Of a DNA stretch of 55,365 nt, positions 1-8,638 are shown in pieces (the first letter of the stretch is position 1; the number at the start of each line of letters is the position of its first letter). The position numbers and the translations under genes are program-made. This DNA is from Cytophagaceae bacterium (GTDB lineage Bacteria > Bacteroidota > Bacteroidia > Cytophagales > Spirosomataceae), in the NCBI GenBank assembly GCA_017984215.1, contig JAGOAA010000011.1, forward strand, positions 1-55,365. The letters are read 5' to 3'. The notes under the pieces are model-generated. The model searched no databases. It saw only the letters and a program-made list of their open reading frames with translations, and had not been told where the DNA came from.

Positions 1-117
1 ACAGATTTACGTACGATGTCTTCAGGACGTGCAACAGCATCGTTAACGTTCTCTCACTACGAATTCGTTCCGCAAAACATCGCTGACGAAGTAGTTAAGA
101 AAGCAAAAGGATTGTAA
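1..117 (+). CDS. fusA: Elongation factor G, C-terminal end (partial)
   Basis: Only the last 38 codons lie in the window. The residues [20 protein letters not shown] followed by a short Val/Lys-rich tail match the end of domain V of EF-G, the GTPase that translocates tRNA and mRNA on the ribosome. The frame is open from base 1 and stops with TAA. A strong terminator follows at once, so this is the last gene of its transcript. The 5' part, including the GTP-binding domain, lies outside, so I cannot say which EF-G paralogue this is. Confidence 0.85.
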   Translation, partial: TDLRTMSSGRATASLTFSHYEFVPQNIADEVVKKAKGL

Positions 118-134
118 GATTCTTTGAGTATAGT

Positions 135-168
135 AAAAGCCCGAACTTCACTGTTCGGGCTTTTTTTT
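135..168 (+). terminator. Intrinsic terminator after fusA
   Basis: An 8-bp stem (gcccgaac / gttcgggc, 139-146 and 153-160) with a 6-base loop is followed by eight T residues. It lies 21 bases after the fusA stop codon. Confidence 0.9.
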
Positions 169-191
169 GGCCTTGAAATGGGTGGTGGGTA

Positions 192-224
192 AACGCTGCC
201 GGGGTCTGCGACCCCGGCAGCGTT
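192..224. repeat. Perfect 15-bp inverted repeat with 3-base loop
   Basis: The arms at 192-206 and 210-224 are perfectly complementary (left arm aacgctgccggggtc, loop tgc), and three more pairs form outside a one-base bulge. There is no T-run on either side, so it is not a typical intrinsic terminator. It is far more GC-rich than its surroundings and looks like a REP-type palindromic element. Confidence 0.8.
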
Positions 225-278
225 ACCGCCCAAAGCTACATAAAGCCCGCGGCAAAACGTCCCAGAAAACTGATAATT

Positions 279-1313
279 TTAAGCGACAAAATGGCGCTTA
301 AACGCCTGAATCGGCAATTCAATCAATCGATATGACAAGTAAGCTGATAAACCGAGTACCATCATAGGTCCGATATTATAAGGTAATTCTGGGATCGATA
401 TCCCCAAGCGTGATGTGATTTTAAAAAACAAATCCGGCACCACCATGTGATATAAATATAGCCCATAGGACATTTGACCAATCACACGTAACGGCCGCAC
501 AGATAAAACGCGCGACCAGAGCCCGGGCTGCATGGTATAAAACAACAAGGCAACAGACACCATCGATGTAAATGTTCTAAAGAATAACTGCCTCACAAGA
601 TCGGCATCCGAATGTTTCAAACTTAACATCAAAAAGCAAAAGCCTACCGGAACGATCATTCGCTTAATCCATACTCCTACAACTTCCTCATGACCTGCCC
701 GCATGTAATGGGCCAACAAAGCTCCCCAGGCAAAGGTATCCACACAGGCAAACATGCTGACTCCTAAACCTCCATAAACATGCACAGAAAAATACCGATA
801 CACAACGCCAAAGATGACCGTAAACCATAAAAAATACGCGCGAAAACGTGTCGCCAACAGCAACATGCAAAGCGGCCAAAGCAAATAAAACTGCTCTTCC
901 ACAGCTAAGGACCAATAAGGCGACAAGGCATCTGACCAATTCCCATGTAACTCGATCCAATAATTCACTAAATACGACCAATAATAACCTGGATGCGCAT
1001 AAAAATCAGTATTAACCACGACAGAAAAACGCTGTAAAACCAACAGTCCCAACAATACCAAAAAATAGATTGGAAAAATGCGCAAAGCCCGACGCACCAC
1101 AAAATTCTTAAATGAACGAGCAAAAGTCCCTAAGGTCTGTTGCTCCATCAAGATATTGGATATCAAATACCCACTCAACACAAAAAATAATGTCACCCCG
1201 ATCGGACCATTGGGCATCACATTAATCCCCTGTCCTTCCGGAAACCAATGGTATACCAAAACCAACAAAATCGCCAAAGCACGTACGCCGTCTAGCGCAG
1301 GGATGTATTTCAT
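279..1313 (-). CDS. Membrane acyltransferase, acyltransferase 3 (OafA/YrhL-like) family
   Basis: The 344-residue protein is strongly hydrophobic, with about ten predicted membrane segments. It begins with the family signature MKYIPALDGVRALAILLVLVYH, where the histidine near residue 22 is the conserved catalytic-region His. A second hallmark, FFVLSGYLIS, follows near residue 43, and SLAVEEQFYLLWP lies near residue 134. The family transfers acetyl or other acyl groups to cell-surface polysaccharides, O-antigen or peptidoglycan at the inner membrane. No glycan genes flank it, so the acceptor cannot be inferred. The ATG start directly precedes the signature and length is normal for the family. 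Confidence 0.88.
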   Translation of the reverse strand: MKYIPALDGVRALAILLVLVYHWFPEGQGINVMPNGPIGVTLFFVLSGYLISNILMEQQTLGTFARSFKNFVVRRALRIFPIYFLVLLGLLVLQRFSVVVNTDFYAHPGYYWSYLVNYWIELHGNWSDALSPYWSLAVEEQFYLLWPLCMLLLATRFRAYFLWFTVIFGVVYRYFSVHVYGGLGVSMFACVDTFAWGALLAHYMRAGHEEVVGVWIKRMIVPVGFCFLMLSLKHSDADLVRQLFFRTFTSMVSVALLFYTMQPGLWSRVLSVRPLRVIGQMSYGLYLYHMVVPDLFFKITSRLGISIPELPYNIGPMMVLGLSAYLSYRLIELPIQAFKRHFVA

Positions 1314-1413
1314 AGCAACAAAACTAAGTAAAACCTCTTATCCTTCCTACAACCGCTTCATCCCCACAAAATATCTTTCGTCGAAAAGTTCCCACTTTAT
1401 CAGCGGAAGCATG

Positions 1414-1421
1414 TATTTTTG
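1414..1421 (+). promoter_or_regulatory. -7 box candidate for ABC ATPase gene
   Basis: TATTTTTG fits the Bacteroidota -7 consensus TAnnTTTG and lies 20 bases before the ATG at 1442. No good -33 TTTG is seen at the right spacing, so confidence is moderate. Confidence 0.4.
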
Positions 1422-1441
1422 ATTCGAATTTTTCTGATACC

Positions 1442-2152
1442 ATGACAAAAATTATTGAGACCAACCATATTTCCAAACGCTACGTGATGGGAGAAGAGAT
1501 TATCGACGCACTCAAAGACGTCACAATCTCCGTAAATAAAGGTGAATATGTTGCTTTCATGGGCCCTTCCGGATCAGGGAAATCGACCCTTATGAACATC
1601 GTTGGCTGCCTGGACACACCCAGCACCGGTTCTTATATCTTAAACGGCCAGGACGTTTCGACCATGTCGGAAAATGAATTAGCCGCCGTACGAAACAAAG
1701 AAATTGGTTTCGTTTTTCAAACATTCAACCTACTTCCTAGACAATCGGCCTTAGAAAACGTCGCACTTCCATTAATCTATGCAGGTTATTCTAAGTCAGA
1801 ACGCACTAGAATTGCCATGGAAACGCTTAAAGGGGTTGGACTGGACAATCGGGCACTTCATAAACCCAACGAGCTCTCAGGAGGCCAAAGACAACGTGTT
1901 GCCGTAGCGCGTGCCTTGGTGAATGATCCTTCAATCTTATTGGCCGATGAGCCTACGGGTAATTTGGATACGAAAACATCCTACGAGATCATGGACCTTT
2001 TCGATCAATTGCATAAAAAAGGCAATACCATCGTCATGGTTACCCACGAAGACGATATTGCCCAATATGCCCACCGAATCATTCGTTTGCGGGATGGTAT
2101 CGTTGAATCTGATACGATCAACCAGAACGTACGCAAGGTTCAAAAAATCTAA
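1442..2152 (+). CDS. ABC transporter ATP-binding protein, MacB/LolD class
   Basis: This 236-residue nucleotide-binding subunit has Walker [10 protein letters not shown] (about residues 41-49), the Q-loop FQTFNLLP, the signature LSGGQRQR and Walker [13 protein letters not shown], then a switch histidine in VMVTHE. The GNLD after Walker B and the overall spacing are typical of the LolD/MacB/FtsE-like class, which serves mechanotransmission permeases for lipoprotein release or peptide and drug efflux. No permease (FtsX or MacB fold) is adjacent, so this is an orphan ATPase whose partner must be encoded elsewhere. Its 3' end overlaps the convergent oxidoreductase gene by 4 bases. Confidence 0.9.
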   Translation: MTKIIETNHISKRYVMGEEIIDALKDVTISVNKGEYVAFMGPSGSGKSTLMNIVGCLDTPSTGSYILNGQDVSTMSENELAAVRNKEIGFVFQTFNLLPRQSALENVALPLIYAGYSKSERTRIAMETLKGVGLDNRALHKPNELSGGQRQRVAVARALVNDPSILLADEPTGNLDTKTSYEIMDLFDQLHKKGNTIVMVTHEDDIAQYAHRIIRLRDGIVESDTINQNVRKVQKI

Positions 2153-3525
2153 GCCTTCACGCGGTCTGTTCCATAGGGTGCACGTTGCGAACGACGTAAC
2201 CAACTATTGGCCTCGGAATTATTCACGAAATGCTCTTTGCTAGGATCCCACTGCAATTTGCCGGGAACTTTCATGGCGATATGCGTAATTAGACACACCG
2301 TACAAGCCCGATGACCCATTTCTATCGGAGAAATCGGTTCCTTCCGCGATTCAATGCAATCCAACCAGTTGCCATGTTGGTCATCTGAGTGATACAAATG
2401 CAATTCATTCGCGCCGATTACCGATTCCAAAATCTTTGGATCTGATGCATCCAAAGCCTTCGAGCGCACTTTAGCCGTTGGATCACTTGGTGTTGCTGCA
2501 TATTCCCCCCGTGACACAAAAATCCACCCTTCAGACCCTTCATATCGAATACCATTTTGGTAGCCGCCTGATGTGTACATCGTAATGCCATTCGCGTATT
2601 CCGCTTTAGCCATGAAATCGCCATGGACATTCCATAAACCTGATTTCGGGAATTCAGCCACTGCTTCTACCGAAATAGGACCTGTGTATTCCGTATCCAT
2701 ACCCCAGGCTGCCGAATCGTAATGGTGCTGACCCCAACCGGTAATCATTCCCGCACCGAATTGCTCCATGCGCAACCAACCAGGGCGATCATAGCCTTTT
2801 TGTGGATGCACGGCAATCTCTGTATAGGGCATATTGGGCGTAGAGCCCAACCACATATCGTAATTAAATCCTTTCGGAATCGGCATCGCAGGAGCTGCTG
2901 GGCCTGAAGGATCTCCCGGTAAACCCACCTTCACCGTATGCAATTTCCCGATCCGACCATTGCGAACCAATTCCGCTGCGATGCGGAACTGAGCAGTAGA
3001 CCGCTGTTGTGTCCCTACCTGCAAAATTCGGCCTGTTTTCTTGATGACCTCAGCCAGTTGTCGGCCTTCGTGAATCGTCAACGAAGTCGGCTTTTGCAAA
3101 TAAATATCTTTCCCTGCCAAAGCCGCTTCCATGGCAGGCTGCGCATGCCAGAAATCCGGCGTACTAATCATCAAAGCATCGATGTCTTTATTTAATAACA
3201 TCTCGCGGTAATCATCGTACATCTTGACATCTATGTAATTCGATTGACCCGTCTTCTTCGTATAATATTCCTCAACCAATTGCTTGGTTTCTTCCGTACG
3301 ATGCCGATCCAAATCACAAACCGCCATAATCCGGGCCTTTTCAAACTTCCACGTTCCCGGCAAATCATGCGTGCGGGCAATCCGCCCACAACCGATTTGG
3401 CCTATATTAATCTTATTACTCGGCGCATCCTTTCCTCCCAATACATGCGCAGGAACAATCGTTGGGAAACCCAAGGTCCCCACCGCCCCAAGGGCTAAGT
3501 TGTTAATGAAGTTTCTCCGTTTCAT
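2149..3525 (-). CDS. Tat-exported Gfo/Idh/MocA family oxidoreductase (gene 2 of pair)
   Basis: The 458-residue protein starts [20 protein letters not shown], a twin-arginine signal. The NAD(P)-binding Rossmann motif is [10 protein letters not shown] at about residue 42, and the catalytic-domain motif LQKP takes the place of the usual EKP. A GFO/IDH/MocA C-terminal alpha/beta domain follows. The frame stays open further upstream, but the ATG at 3525 overlaps the TGA of the upstream gene as ATGA and places the RR motif at the N-terminus, so it is chosen. Relatives act on sugars or inositols in the periplasm. The substrate cannot be read from the sequence. Confidence 0.88.
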   Translation of the reverse strand: MKRRNFINNLALGAVGTLGFPTIVPAHVLGGKDAPSNKINIGQIGCGRIARTHDLPGTWKFEKARIMAVCDLDRHRTEETKQLVEEYYTKKTGQSNYIDVKMYDDYREMLLNKDIDALMISTPDFWHAQPAMEAALAGKDIYLQKPTSLTIHEGRQLAEVIKKTGRILQVGTQQRSTAQFRIAAELVRNGRIGKLHTVKVGLPGDPSGPAAPAMPIPKGFNYDMWLGSTPNMPYTEIAVHPQKGYDRPGWLRMEQFGAGMITGWGQHHYDSAAWGMDTEYTGPISVEAVAEFPKSGLWNVHGDFMAKAEYANGITMYTSGGYQNGIRYEGSEGWIFVSRGEYAATPSDPTAKVRSKALDASDPKILESVIGANELHLYHSDDQHGNWLDCIESRKEPISPIEMGHRACTVCLITHIAMKVPGKLQWDPSKEHFVNNSEANSWLRRSQRAPYGTDRVKA

Positions 3526-4670
3526 GCTTTGATGGATATGTTGGTGGCGTTTTTCTGTGCAATTAAAGCTAACTCGGTTGATAAGAAACAATGCGCCTGT
3601 GTCATCGCCGTCTCGGTACGATTCAACACATCGTTGACCAATAACTCGCCATGCGGCAAATTCACATCCTTACAATCGATGTATAAAGTCTCTTTGTTAT
3701 TCACAATATACAAATGACTTCCTGTTCCATGTGGCGATGCAATATCCGTATTCTTGCGAACCTCGATATAGCCATCCGTTCCTAAGATGGTCAATCGGCC
3801 GTCACCCCAGGTATTCAATCCATCCGGAGTAAACCAATCCACCCGGATATAACCAGAACCTTTATTGCTACGCAACATCAAGTCACCAAAATCCTGAAAT
3901 TTTGGATACTGAGGATGGTGATGATTCGCGATTTGTGAAGCAACAACCTCGCCTTGCGTCGATCCCGTAAAATGCAAAAATTGATCTACTTGATGGGAGG
4001 CAATATCCGTGATAATCCCACCATAATATTTCGTATCGAAAAACCAATCCGGACGGGAATTCACACTCATGCGGTGCGGGCCTGTACCCAAGGTCTGCAT
4101 AACCTTTCCGATCTTTCCTTGTGCGACCAATTGGCTCGCCAACTCCGTCGCCTTGTTCTCAAAACGCTCACTAAATGAAATAGAATATATACGCTTGGTT
4201 TCCTGTTGGACCTTCCGAACCTCTGCCAACTGCTCTAAACTGATAATTCCTGGCTTATCCACCATGTAATCCTTCCCATGTTGCATGACACGAATTCCCA
4301 AAGGTGCACGCTCATGCGGGGTAATCGAACTCAAAACCAATTTAATCGAAGGGTCTTCTAAAACCTCGGCCTCACTCTTAACCAATTTCGCTTGCGGATA
4401 ACGCTTCGCAAAATCTTTAATCAAATCGGGTTCTTTGGCGTAATAGGAAACAAATTCGCCACCCCCACGAATAATCGAATTTGCCATGGAATAGATATGT
4501 CCATGGTTGATGCCCACCACTCCGAATCGCAAACGCGGAGCAATAACTTTTTCAGGAGCAGCTGTAACAAAGGAGGAGGTAACGTCTTTTACGGATGGCA
4601 TAAACGCCAATCCGCTTAATAGACTCGCGTCGTGAAGGAACTTCCGACGGTTCGAAGCATTCGATTTCAT
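3522..4670 (-). CDS. Tat-exported Gfo/Idh/MocA family oxidoreductase (gene 1 of pair)
   Basis: The 382-residue protein opens with MKSNASNRRKFLHDASLLSG, a twin-arginine signal peptide, then a Rossmann motif GVVGINHGHI near residue 50 and the family DKP motif (MVDKPG). It is a probable periplasmic NAD(P)-dependent sugar oxidoreductase or dehydratase. The stop codon shares four bases with the start of the downstream paralogue, so both proteins are probably made together. The two are only distantly similar, so the pair is not a recent duplication. Substrate unknown. Confidence 0.85.
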   Translation of the reverse strand: MKSNASNRRKFLHDASLLSGLAFMPSVKDVTSSFVTAAPEKVIAPRLRFGVVGINHGHIYSMANSIIRGGGEFVSYYAKEPDLIKDFAKRYPQAKLVKSEAEVLEDPSIKLVLSSITPHERAPLGIRVMQHGKDYMVDKPGIISLEQLAEVRKVQQETKRIYSISFSERFENKATELASQLVAQGKIGKVMQTLGTGPHRMSVNSRPDWFFDTKYYGGIITDIASHQVDQFLHFTGSTQGEVVASQIANHHHPQYPKFQDFGDLMLRSNKGSGYIRVDWFTPDGLNTWGDGRLTILGTDGYIEVRKNTDIASPHGTGSHLYIVNNKETLYIDCKDVNLPHGELLVNDVLNRTETAMTQAHCFLSTELALIAQKNATNISIKA

Positions 4671-4735
4671 GTATGAATAGGTTTAATCTATTCCTAAAAG
4701 TAAAAAAAAATGCGAGCCTACTGAATATTAAACAC

Positions 4736-4770
4736 AAAAAAAGCTGTCCATTTCTGAACAGCTTTCTTTT
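4736..4770 (-). terminator. Intrinsic terminator after rplS
   Basis: An 8-bp stem (4740-4747 with 4758-4765, aaagctgt / acagcttt) is followed, on the minus strand, by a T-run (A-run at 4735-4740 on the plus strand). It lies about 20-25 bases past the rplS stop codon. Confidence 0.85.
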
Positions 4771-4789
4771 ATATAAAAAAATCTCAAAC

Positions 4790-5143
4790 CTATTTTTTCT
4801 TCTCTTTAACACGAGCAGCTTTTCCTTGCTTACCACGCATGTAGAATAAACGTGCACGACGCACTTTACCACGACGCAATACTTCGATTTTATCGATGTT
4901 TGGTGACAAAATTGGGAAGATACGCTCAACACCAATTCCGTTTGATACTTTACGCACAGTGAAAGACTCACCTGCACCTGAATTCTTACGTTGGATTACC
5001 AATCCTTGGAAAACCTGGATACGCTCTTTATTACCCTCACGGATCTTTACGTATACATTGATAGTGTCTCCAGCTGCAAATGCTGGATGCTCAGCACGAC
5101 GCGTTGCGTTTTCTGCTTCTACAAATTTAATTAAATCACTCAT
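4790..5143 (-). CDS. rplS: 50S ribosomal protein L19
   Basis: The 117-residue protein starts [16 protein letters not shown] and contains the L19 landmarks [42 protein letters not shown] and a basic C-terminus ending in KEKKK. L19 sits at the 30S-50S interface. The frame remains open for 10 more codons upstream, but the ATG at 5143 gives the normal L19 N-terminus. It has its own promoter and terminator, and a hairpin occupies the 5' leader, so it is probably expressed apart from the trp operon that ends just upstream. It is not next to trmD or rimM. Confidence 0.95.
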   Translation of the reverse strand: MSDLIKFVEAENATRRAEHPAFAAGDTINVYVKIREGNKERIQVFQGLVIQRKNSGAGESFTVRKVSNGIGVERIFPILSPNIDKIEVLRRGKVRRARLFYMRGKQGKAARVKEKKK

Positions 5144-5165
5144 CTGACTTTTTATTTTGTGTAAT

Positions 5166-5205
5166 ATCAGCACTCAGCGGTCACTTCGTACATAAAATTG
5201 CTGAT
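5166..5205 (-). promoter_or_regulatory. rplS 5' leader hairpin
   Basis: Within the roughly 63-base rplS leader, atcagca and tgctgat form a perfect 7-bp stem (5166-5172 with 5199-5205) closing a 26-base internal region. It lies between the predicted transcription start and the rplS ATG. Its position suggests autogenous control by L19, but this is inference. Confidence 0.5.
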
Positions 5206-5212
5206 TGGGTTG

Positions 5213-5241
5213 CAAAGATAGGAAAAATATTTCTTTCCAAA
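5213..5241 (-). promoter_or_regulatory. rplS promoter
   Basis: The minus strand has TATCTTTG (5213-5220), an exact TAnnTTTG match, with TTTG at 5238-5241, 17 bases upstream. It lies between the trpA stop and the rplS ATG. Confidence 0.7.
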
Positions 5242-5250
5242 AACAATTGG

Positions 5251-6039
5251 CTACTTTTTACCTTTTATCGATTGAACAAAGTCAACAATCTCAGCATGAA
5301 GATCTTGCGCTTGGCCCAACAACTTCACGAAAGCGCTACCAATGATCGCTCCTGCCGCGGATTCCGAAGCCTTCAAGAAACTCGCGCGATCCGAAATACC
5401 AAAGCCAATTAATCGTGGATTTCCCAAATTCATCGCCTCGATTCGCTTGAAATAAGTCTCTTGATCACTCGAAATTCCGGTCTTTGCTCCGGTCGTACTT
5501 GCCGAAGAAACCATGTAAATGAAACCTTTGCTAATCGCATCGATTTGAGCGATACGCGCATCCGTCGTCTGCGGAGTGATTAAAAAGATGTTATACAGAC
5601 CGTATTGCTCGAAGATTGCTTGGTATTCCGACTCATATTCCGCCATCGGCAAATCCGGCAAGATCAAGCCGTCTACTCCCACTTCCGCACATTTCTTACA
5701 AAACGCTTCGACACCATATTGTAACACAGGATTGATGTAACCCATTAATAAAACAGGTACCGAAACCGTTTGACGCATGTCTTTTAATTGCTCAAACAAA
5801 TGAGCGACCGACATCCCTTGATCCAAAGAAACCTGATTGGATTGTTGGATCGTCTCCCCATCGGCTACAGGATCCGAATACGGCATCCCGATTTCAATGA
5901 TATCAACTCCACCGGCCTGCAAGGCATTCAACACAGTCATTGTATCTCCATAATTAGGATAACCTGCCGTCGCATAAACATTCAATATGGGCTCAGTCGC
6001 CTCCGCAAATAATTTCGTAATCCGATTCATCCTAGTCAT
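5251..6039 (-). CDS. trpA: Tryptophan synthase alpha chain
   Basis: The 262-residue TIM barrel cleaves indole-3-glycerol phosphate to indole, which tunnels to TrpB. The catalytic Glu in DIIEIGMPYSDP and Asp in DPVADG are present, and the phosphate-binding GFGIS and GSAFV segments lie near the C-terminus. It is the last gene of the trp operon. The ATG at 6039 overlaps the trpB stop by 8 bases; an ATG three codons later (6030) is equally acceptable. No good terminator follows, so some read-through into rplS is possible. Confidence 0.97.
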   Translation of the reverse strand: MTRMNRITKLFAEATEPILNVYATAGYPNYGDTMTVLNALQAGGVDIIEIGMPYSDPVADGETIQQSNQVSLDQGMSVAHLFEQLKDMRQTVSVPVLLMGYINPVLQYGVEAFCKKCAEVGVDGLILPDLPMAEYESEYQAIFEQYGLYNIFLITPQTTDARIAQIDAISKGFIYMVSSASTTGAKTGISSDQETYFKRIEAMNLGNPRLIGFGISDRASFLKASESAAGAIIGSAFVKLLGQAQDLHAEIVDFVQSIKGKK

Positions 6040-7225
6040 TCAATTTTAAGTGCTGTTGATACGTCGACAAATCCTTGTCCCCTCTTCCTGATAAATTAAC
6101 GACAATCACCTCATTCGGTTTAGCTTGTAATTTACCAAATACAGCCAGCGCATGTGCTGTCTCCAACGCCGGAATAATTCCCTCTAACACAGAACATTCA
6201 ACGGCAGCATCCAACGCCTCCGCATCGGTTATTCCAAAAAACCTTGCGCGTCCTGTGATGGATAAATTCGCATGCATCGGTCCGATGCCTGGGTAATCCA
6301 AACCTGCAGAAATCGAGTAAGGTTCAATTACCTGACCATCTTCTGTCTGCATCAATAAACTCTTGCTACCATGCAAAACACCTGGTTTTCCTAAGAAAGT
6401 TGTTGCCGCTGAGTGACCAGAATCAACCCCTTTTCCAGCAGCCTCCGCAGCAATCAATTGCGTTCGAGGCTCATCCAAGAAATGGTAAAAAGCACCGGCC
6501 GCATTCGAACCACCACCTACACAAGCTATTACATAATCCGGATAATCCCGACCTTCTTTTTCTTGTAATTGGCTACGCATTTCTTCGGAAATCACCGACT
6601 GAAACCGTGCAACCATGTCGGGATAAGGATGTGGCCCTACAACCGATCCAATAATGTAATGTGTATCAACGGGGTTATTAATCCAGTGACGCATCGCTTC
6701 ATTGGTCGCATCTTTCAAGGTTTTTGACCCCGATTGAGCGGCAACAACTTGAGCGCCCAACATACGCATCCGCGCCACATTAGGCGCTTGGCGTTCGATA
6801 TCAATGGCACCCATGTACACGATACACTCCATGCCCATTAACGCACAAACCGTTGCCGTCGCCACACCATGTTGGCCCGCACCCGTCTCTGCCACAATCT
6901 TATTTTTACCCAAACGCTTCGCAACCAAAATTTGACCAATCGTATTGTTCACTTTGTGCGCGCCCGTATGGCATAAATCCTCCCGTTTCAAGTAGATATT
7001 TGTATTGTACTTCGCAGATAATCGTTCCGCCTTGAACAAGGGGGTCGGTCGGCCCACGTAGTCTTTCAACAACGCATGAAACTCCTCCTGAAAGGATGGT
7101 TCCGAGATGATGTCTAAATAGCGACTACGTAATTCCTCTACATTGGGATATAACATTTCGGGAATAAAGGCTCCGCCAAAATCTCCGTAATACCCACGCT
7201 CGTCAACTTGAAATGACTGATTCAT
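6032..7225 (-). CDS. trpB: Tryptophan synthase beta chain
   Basis: The 397-residue PLP enzyme condenses indole with serine to give tryptophan. The PLP lysine lies in TGAHKVNNTIGQ near residue 90 and the phosphate-binding loop is GGGSNAAGAF. The C-terminal LSGRGDKD motif is intact. It is the standard TrpB1 type that partners with TrpA. Its start overlaps the trpF stop as ATGA (7222-7225), indicating translational coupling. Confidence 0.98.
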   Translation of the reverse strand: MNQSFQVDERGYYGDFGGAFIPEMLYPNVEELRSRYLDIISEPSFQEEFHALLKDYVGRPTPLFKAERLSAKYNTNIYLKREDLCHTGAHKVNNTIGQILVAKRLGKNKIVAETGAGQHGVATATVCALMGMECIVYMGAIDIERQAPNVARMRMLGAQVVAAQSGSKTLKDATNEAMRHWINNPVDTHYIIGSVVGPHPYPDMVARFQSVISEEMRSQLQEKEGRDYPDYVIACVGGGSNAAGAFYHFLDEPRTQLIAAEAAGKGVDSGHSAATTFLGKPGVLHGSKSLLMQTEDGQVIEPYSISAGLDYPGIGPMHANLSITGRARFFGITDAEALDAAVECSVLEGIIPALETAHALAVFGKLQAKPNEVIVVNLSGRGDKDLSTYQQHLKLND

Positions 7226-7818
7226 ATGTTTTGCATTATTTCTTTCACCTTCGTCAAGTCCTTTAAACCTGGACTCAATTCTAATTTACTGTTAAAATCC
7301 AGGGCACAAATACCTGGCAATTGCTTTGCTTCTTCAATACTCGCCTCATCCAATCCCCCCGCTAAAAAATAAGGAATATCGATTGCATAGGCCTTCAAGA
7401 TAGACCAATCAAATCGCTCCCCCGTTCCACCTACTTGAGATCCTTTTTTCGTATCAAACAAGTAATAATCAGGCTTTAAATTCAAGCCTTTTACATCTTC
7501 CGCTGACGCGACGCTAACAGCTTTAATGACCGTCAATCCTTCTGCATGCAAGGCGTCAATCACATCCTGCCCCTCTTCTCCATGCAATTGCACAACCTGA
7601 AATCTTGCCTTTTTAGACAACGAGATGATCGTATCCGTTGATTCATTCACAAACACACCCACGGCCTTCGTTTGGGCAGGAAGCGCAGGAATCACAAAAT
7701 CAACTCCTACATACCGGGGCGATTTCTCGACCCAAATAAAGCCCATGTAATCCGGTTCGCAAGCGGCAACTGCCTCGATATTAGTCAAATCCCGCATGCC
7801 GCAAACCTTCCACTTCAT
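7222..7818 (-). CDS. trpF: Phosphoribosylanthranilate isomerase
   Basis: The 198-residue TIM barrel carries out the Amadori rearrangement of phosphoribosylanthranilate to CdRP. The N-terminal KVCGMRD contains the catalytic Cys, and the Asp in YYLFDTKKG is the catalytic acid. FLAGGLD and LDFNSKLE form the phosphate-binding end. The last motif is usually DVSSGVE, and the DFNSKLE variant is common in Bacteroidota. It is a separate gene, not fused to trpC, and lies 2 bases after it. Confidence 0.95.
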   Translation of the reverse strand: MKWKVCGMRDLTNIEAVAACEPDYMGFIWVEKSPRYVGVDFVIPALPAQTKAVGVFVNESTDTIISLSKKARFQVVQLHGEEGQDVIDALHAEGLTVIKAVSVASAEDVKGLNLKPDYYLFDTKKGSQVGGTGERFDWSILKAYAIDIPYFLAGGLDEASIEEAKQLPGICALDFNSKLELSPGLKDLTKVKEIMQNI

Positions 7819-7820
7819 CT

Positions 7821-8606
7821 CTATTGCTTTAAAAAATCTGTTAATGCCTGTCCCGGATTACTTGTTTTCATAAAACTCTCACCAATCAAAAACCCTCGAT
7901 ACCCGTAGCCTTTCAATTCCTTAATAATCTCAGCTCCTGAAATACAACTTTCCGAAACCTTCACAAATTTAGCAGGTATCTTATCCGCAAGGACTTTGGA
8001 TGCCTCCACATTTTGTTCCGAGAAATTCTTCAAATTGCGGTTATTCACACCCACAACAGAAATATAATCACCTAACGAACGATCCAATTCTTCTTGGTCA
8101 TGAACCTCCAACAGGGTTTCCATACCTAATGAACGCGCCAAAGTCCCTAAGGTTTTGATTTCCGCAGGGCTTAATGCTGCCGCAATCAATAAAACGACAT
8201 CCGCACCCATCGATTTAGCTTCTACAATTTGGTATTCGTCCACCATAAAATCCTTACGCAAAATAGGCGTATTGGGATTTGTGCGGCGTGCTAAATCAAA
8301 ATCAGCATAGGTCCCACCAAAATATTCCGTATCCGTCAGCACCGATAAACAAGCCGCTCCTGCCGCCACATATCCCCGCGTTACTTCATCAACTCCCATG
8401 GAATCATTGATGATACCTTTGGAAGGAGACTTGCGCTTGAACTCTGCGATGATACCGGTGGATGCTGGCTGAACCAAAGACATGGCCAACGAATGACAAG
8501 CCCGGGCAAAATAGCCTTGCTTTTCTAATTGAGATACAGAAACGCGTGCTTTCGCTGCGGCGACTTCCTCCCGTTTTGTGGCAATGATTTGATCTAAAAT
8601 ACTCAT
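7821..8606 (-). CDS. trpC: Indole-3-glycerol phosphate synthase
   Basis: The 261-residue protein starts MSILDQIIATKREEVAAAKA, the usual TrpC N-terminus. Landmarks are the catalytic Lys and Glu in AEFKRKSPSKG, LRKDFMVDEYQI, LEVHDQEEL, VGVNNRNL, and SESCISG near the end. It closes the indole ring from CdRP. The frame is open far upstream into the trpD region, but the ATG at 8606 fits the family start and leaves a 32-base gap after trpD. Confidence 0.96.
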   Translation of the reverse strand: MSILDQIIATKREEVAAAKARVSVSQLEKQGYFARACHSLAMSLVQPASTGIIAEFKRKSPSKGIINDSMGVDEVTRGYVAAGAACLSVLTDTEYFGGTYADFDLARRTNPNTPILRKDFMVDEYQIVEAKSMGADVVLLIAAALSPAEIKTLGTLARSLGMETLLEVHDQEELDRSLGDYISVVGVNNRNLKNFSEQNVEASKVLADKIPAKFVKVSESCISGAEIIKELKGYGYRGFLIGESFMKTSNPGQALTDFLKQ

Positions 8607-8638
8607 AATGATATCGTTACGTCGCGACTCTCTGCGTC

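Noticed and set aside
688..981. Minus-strand frame within the acyltransferase gene
   Set aside because: It overlaps the true gene in another frame and has a Cys/Val-rich composition typical of shadow frames.
1078..1422. Plus-strand 114-codon frame antisense to the acyltransferase
   Set aside because: It covers the conserved N-terminal coding region on the other strand and has no family resemblance.
5223..5250. Terminator of the trp operon
   Set aside because: Only a 4-bp ccaa/ttgg stem is visible and it overlaps the rplS promoter -33 region; not strong enough to call.
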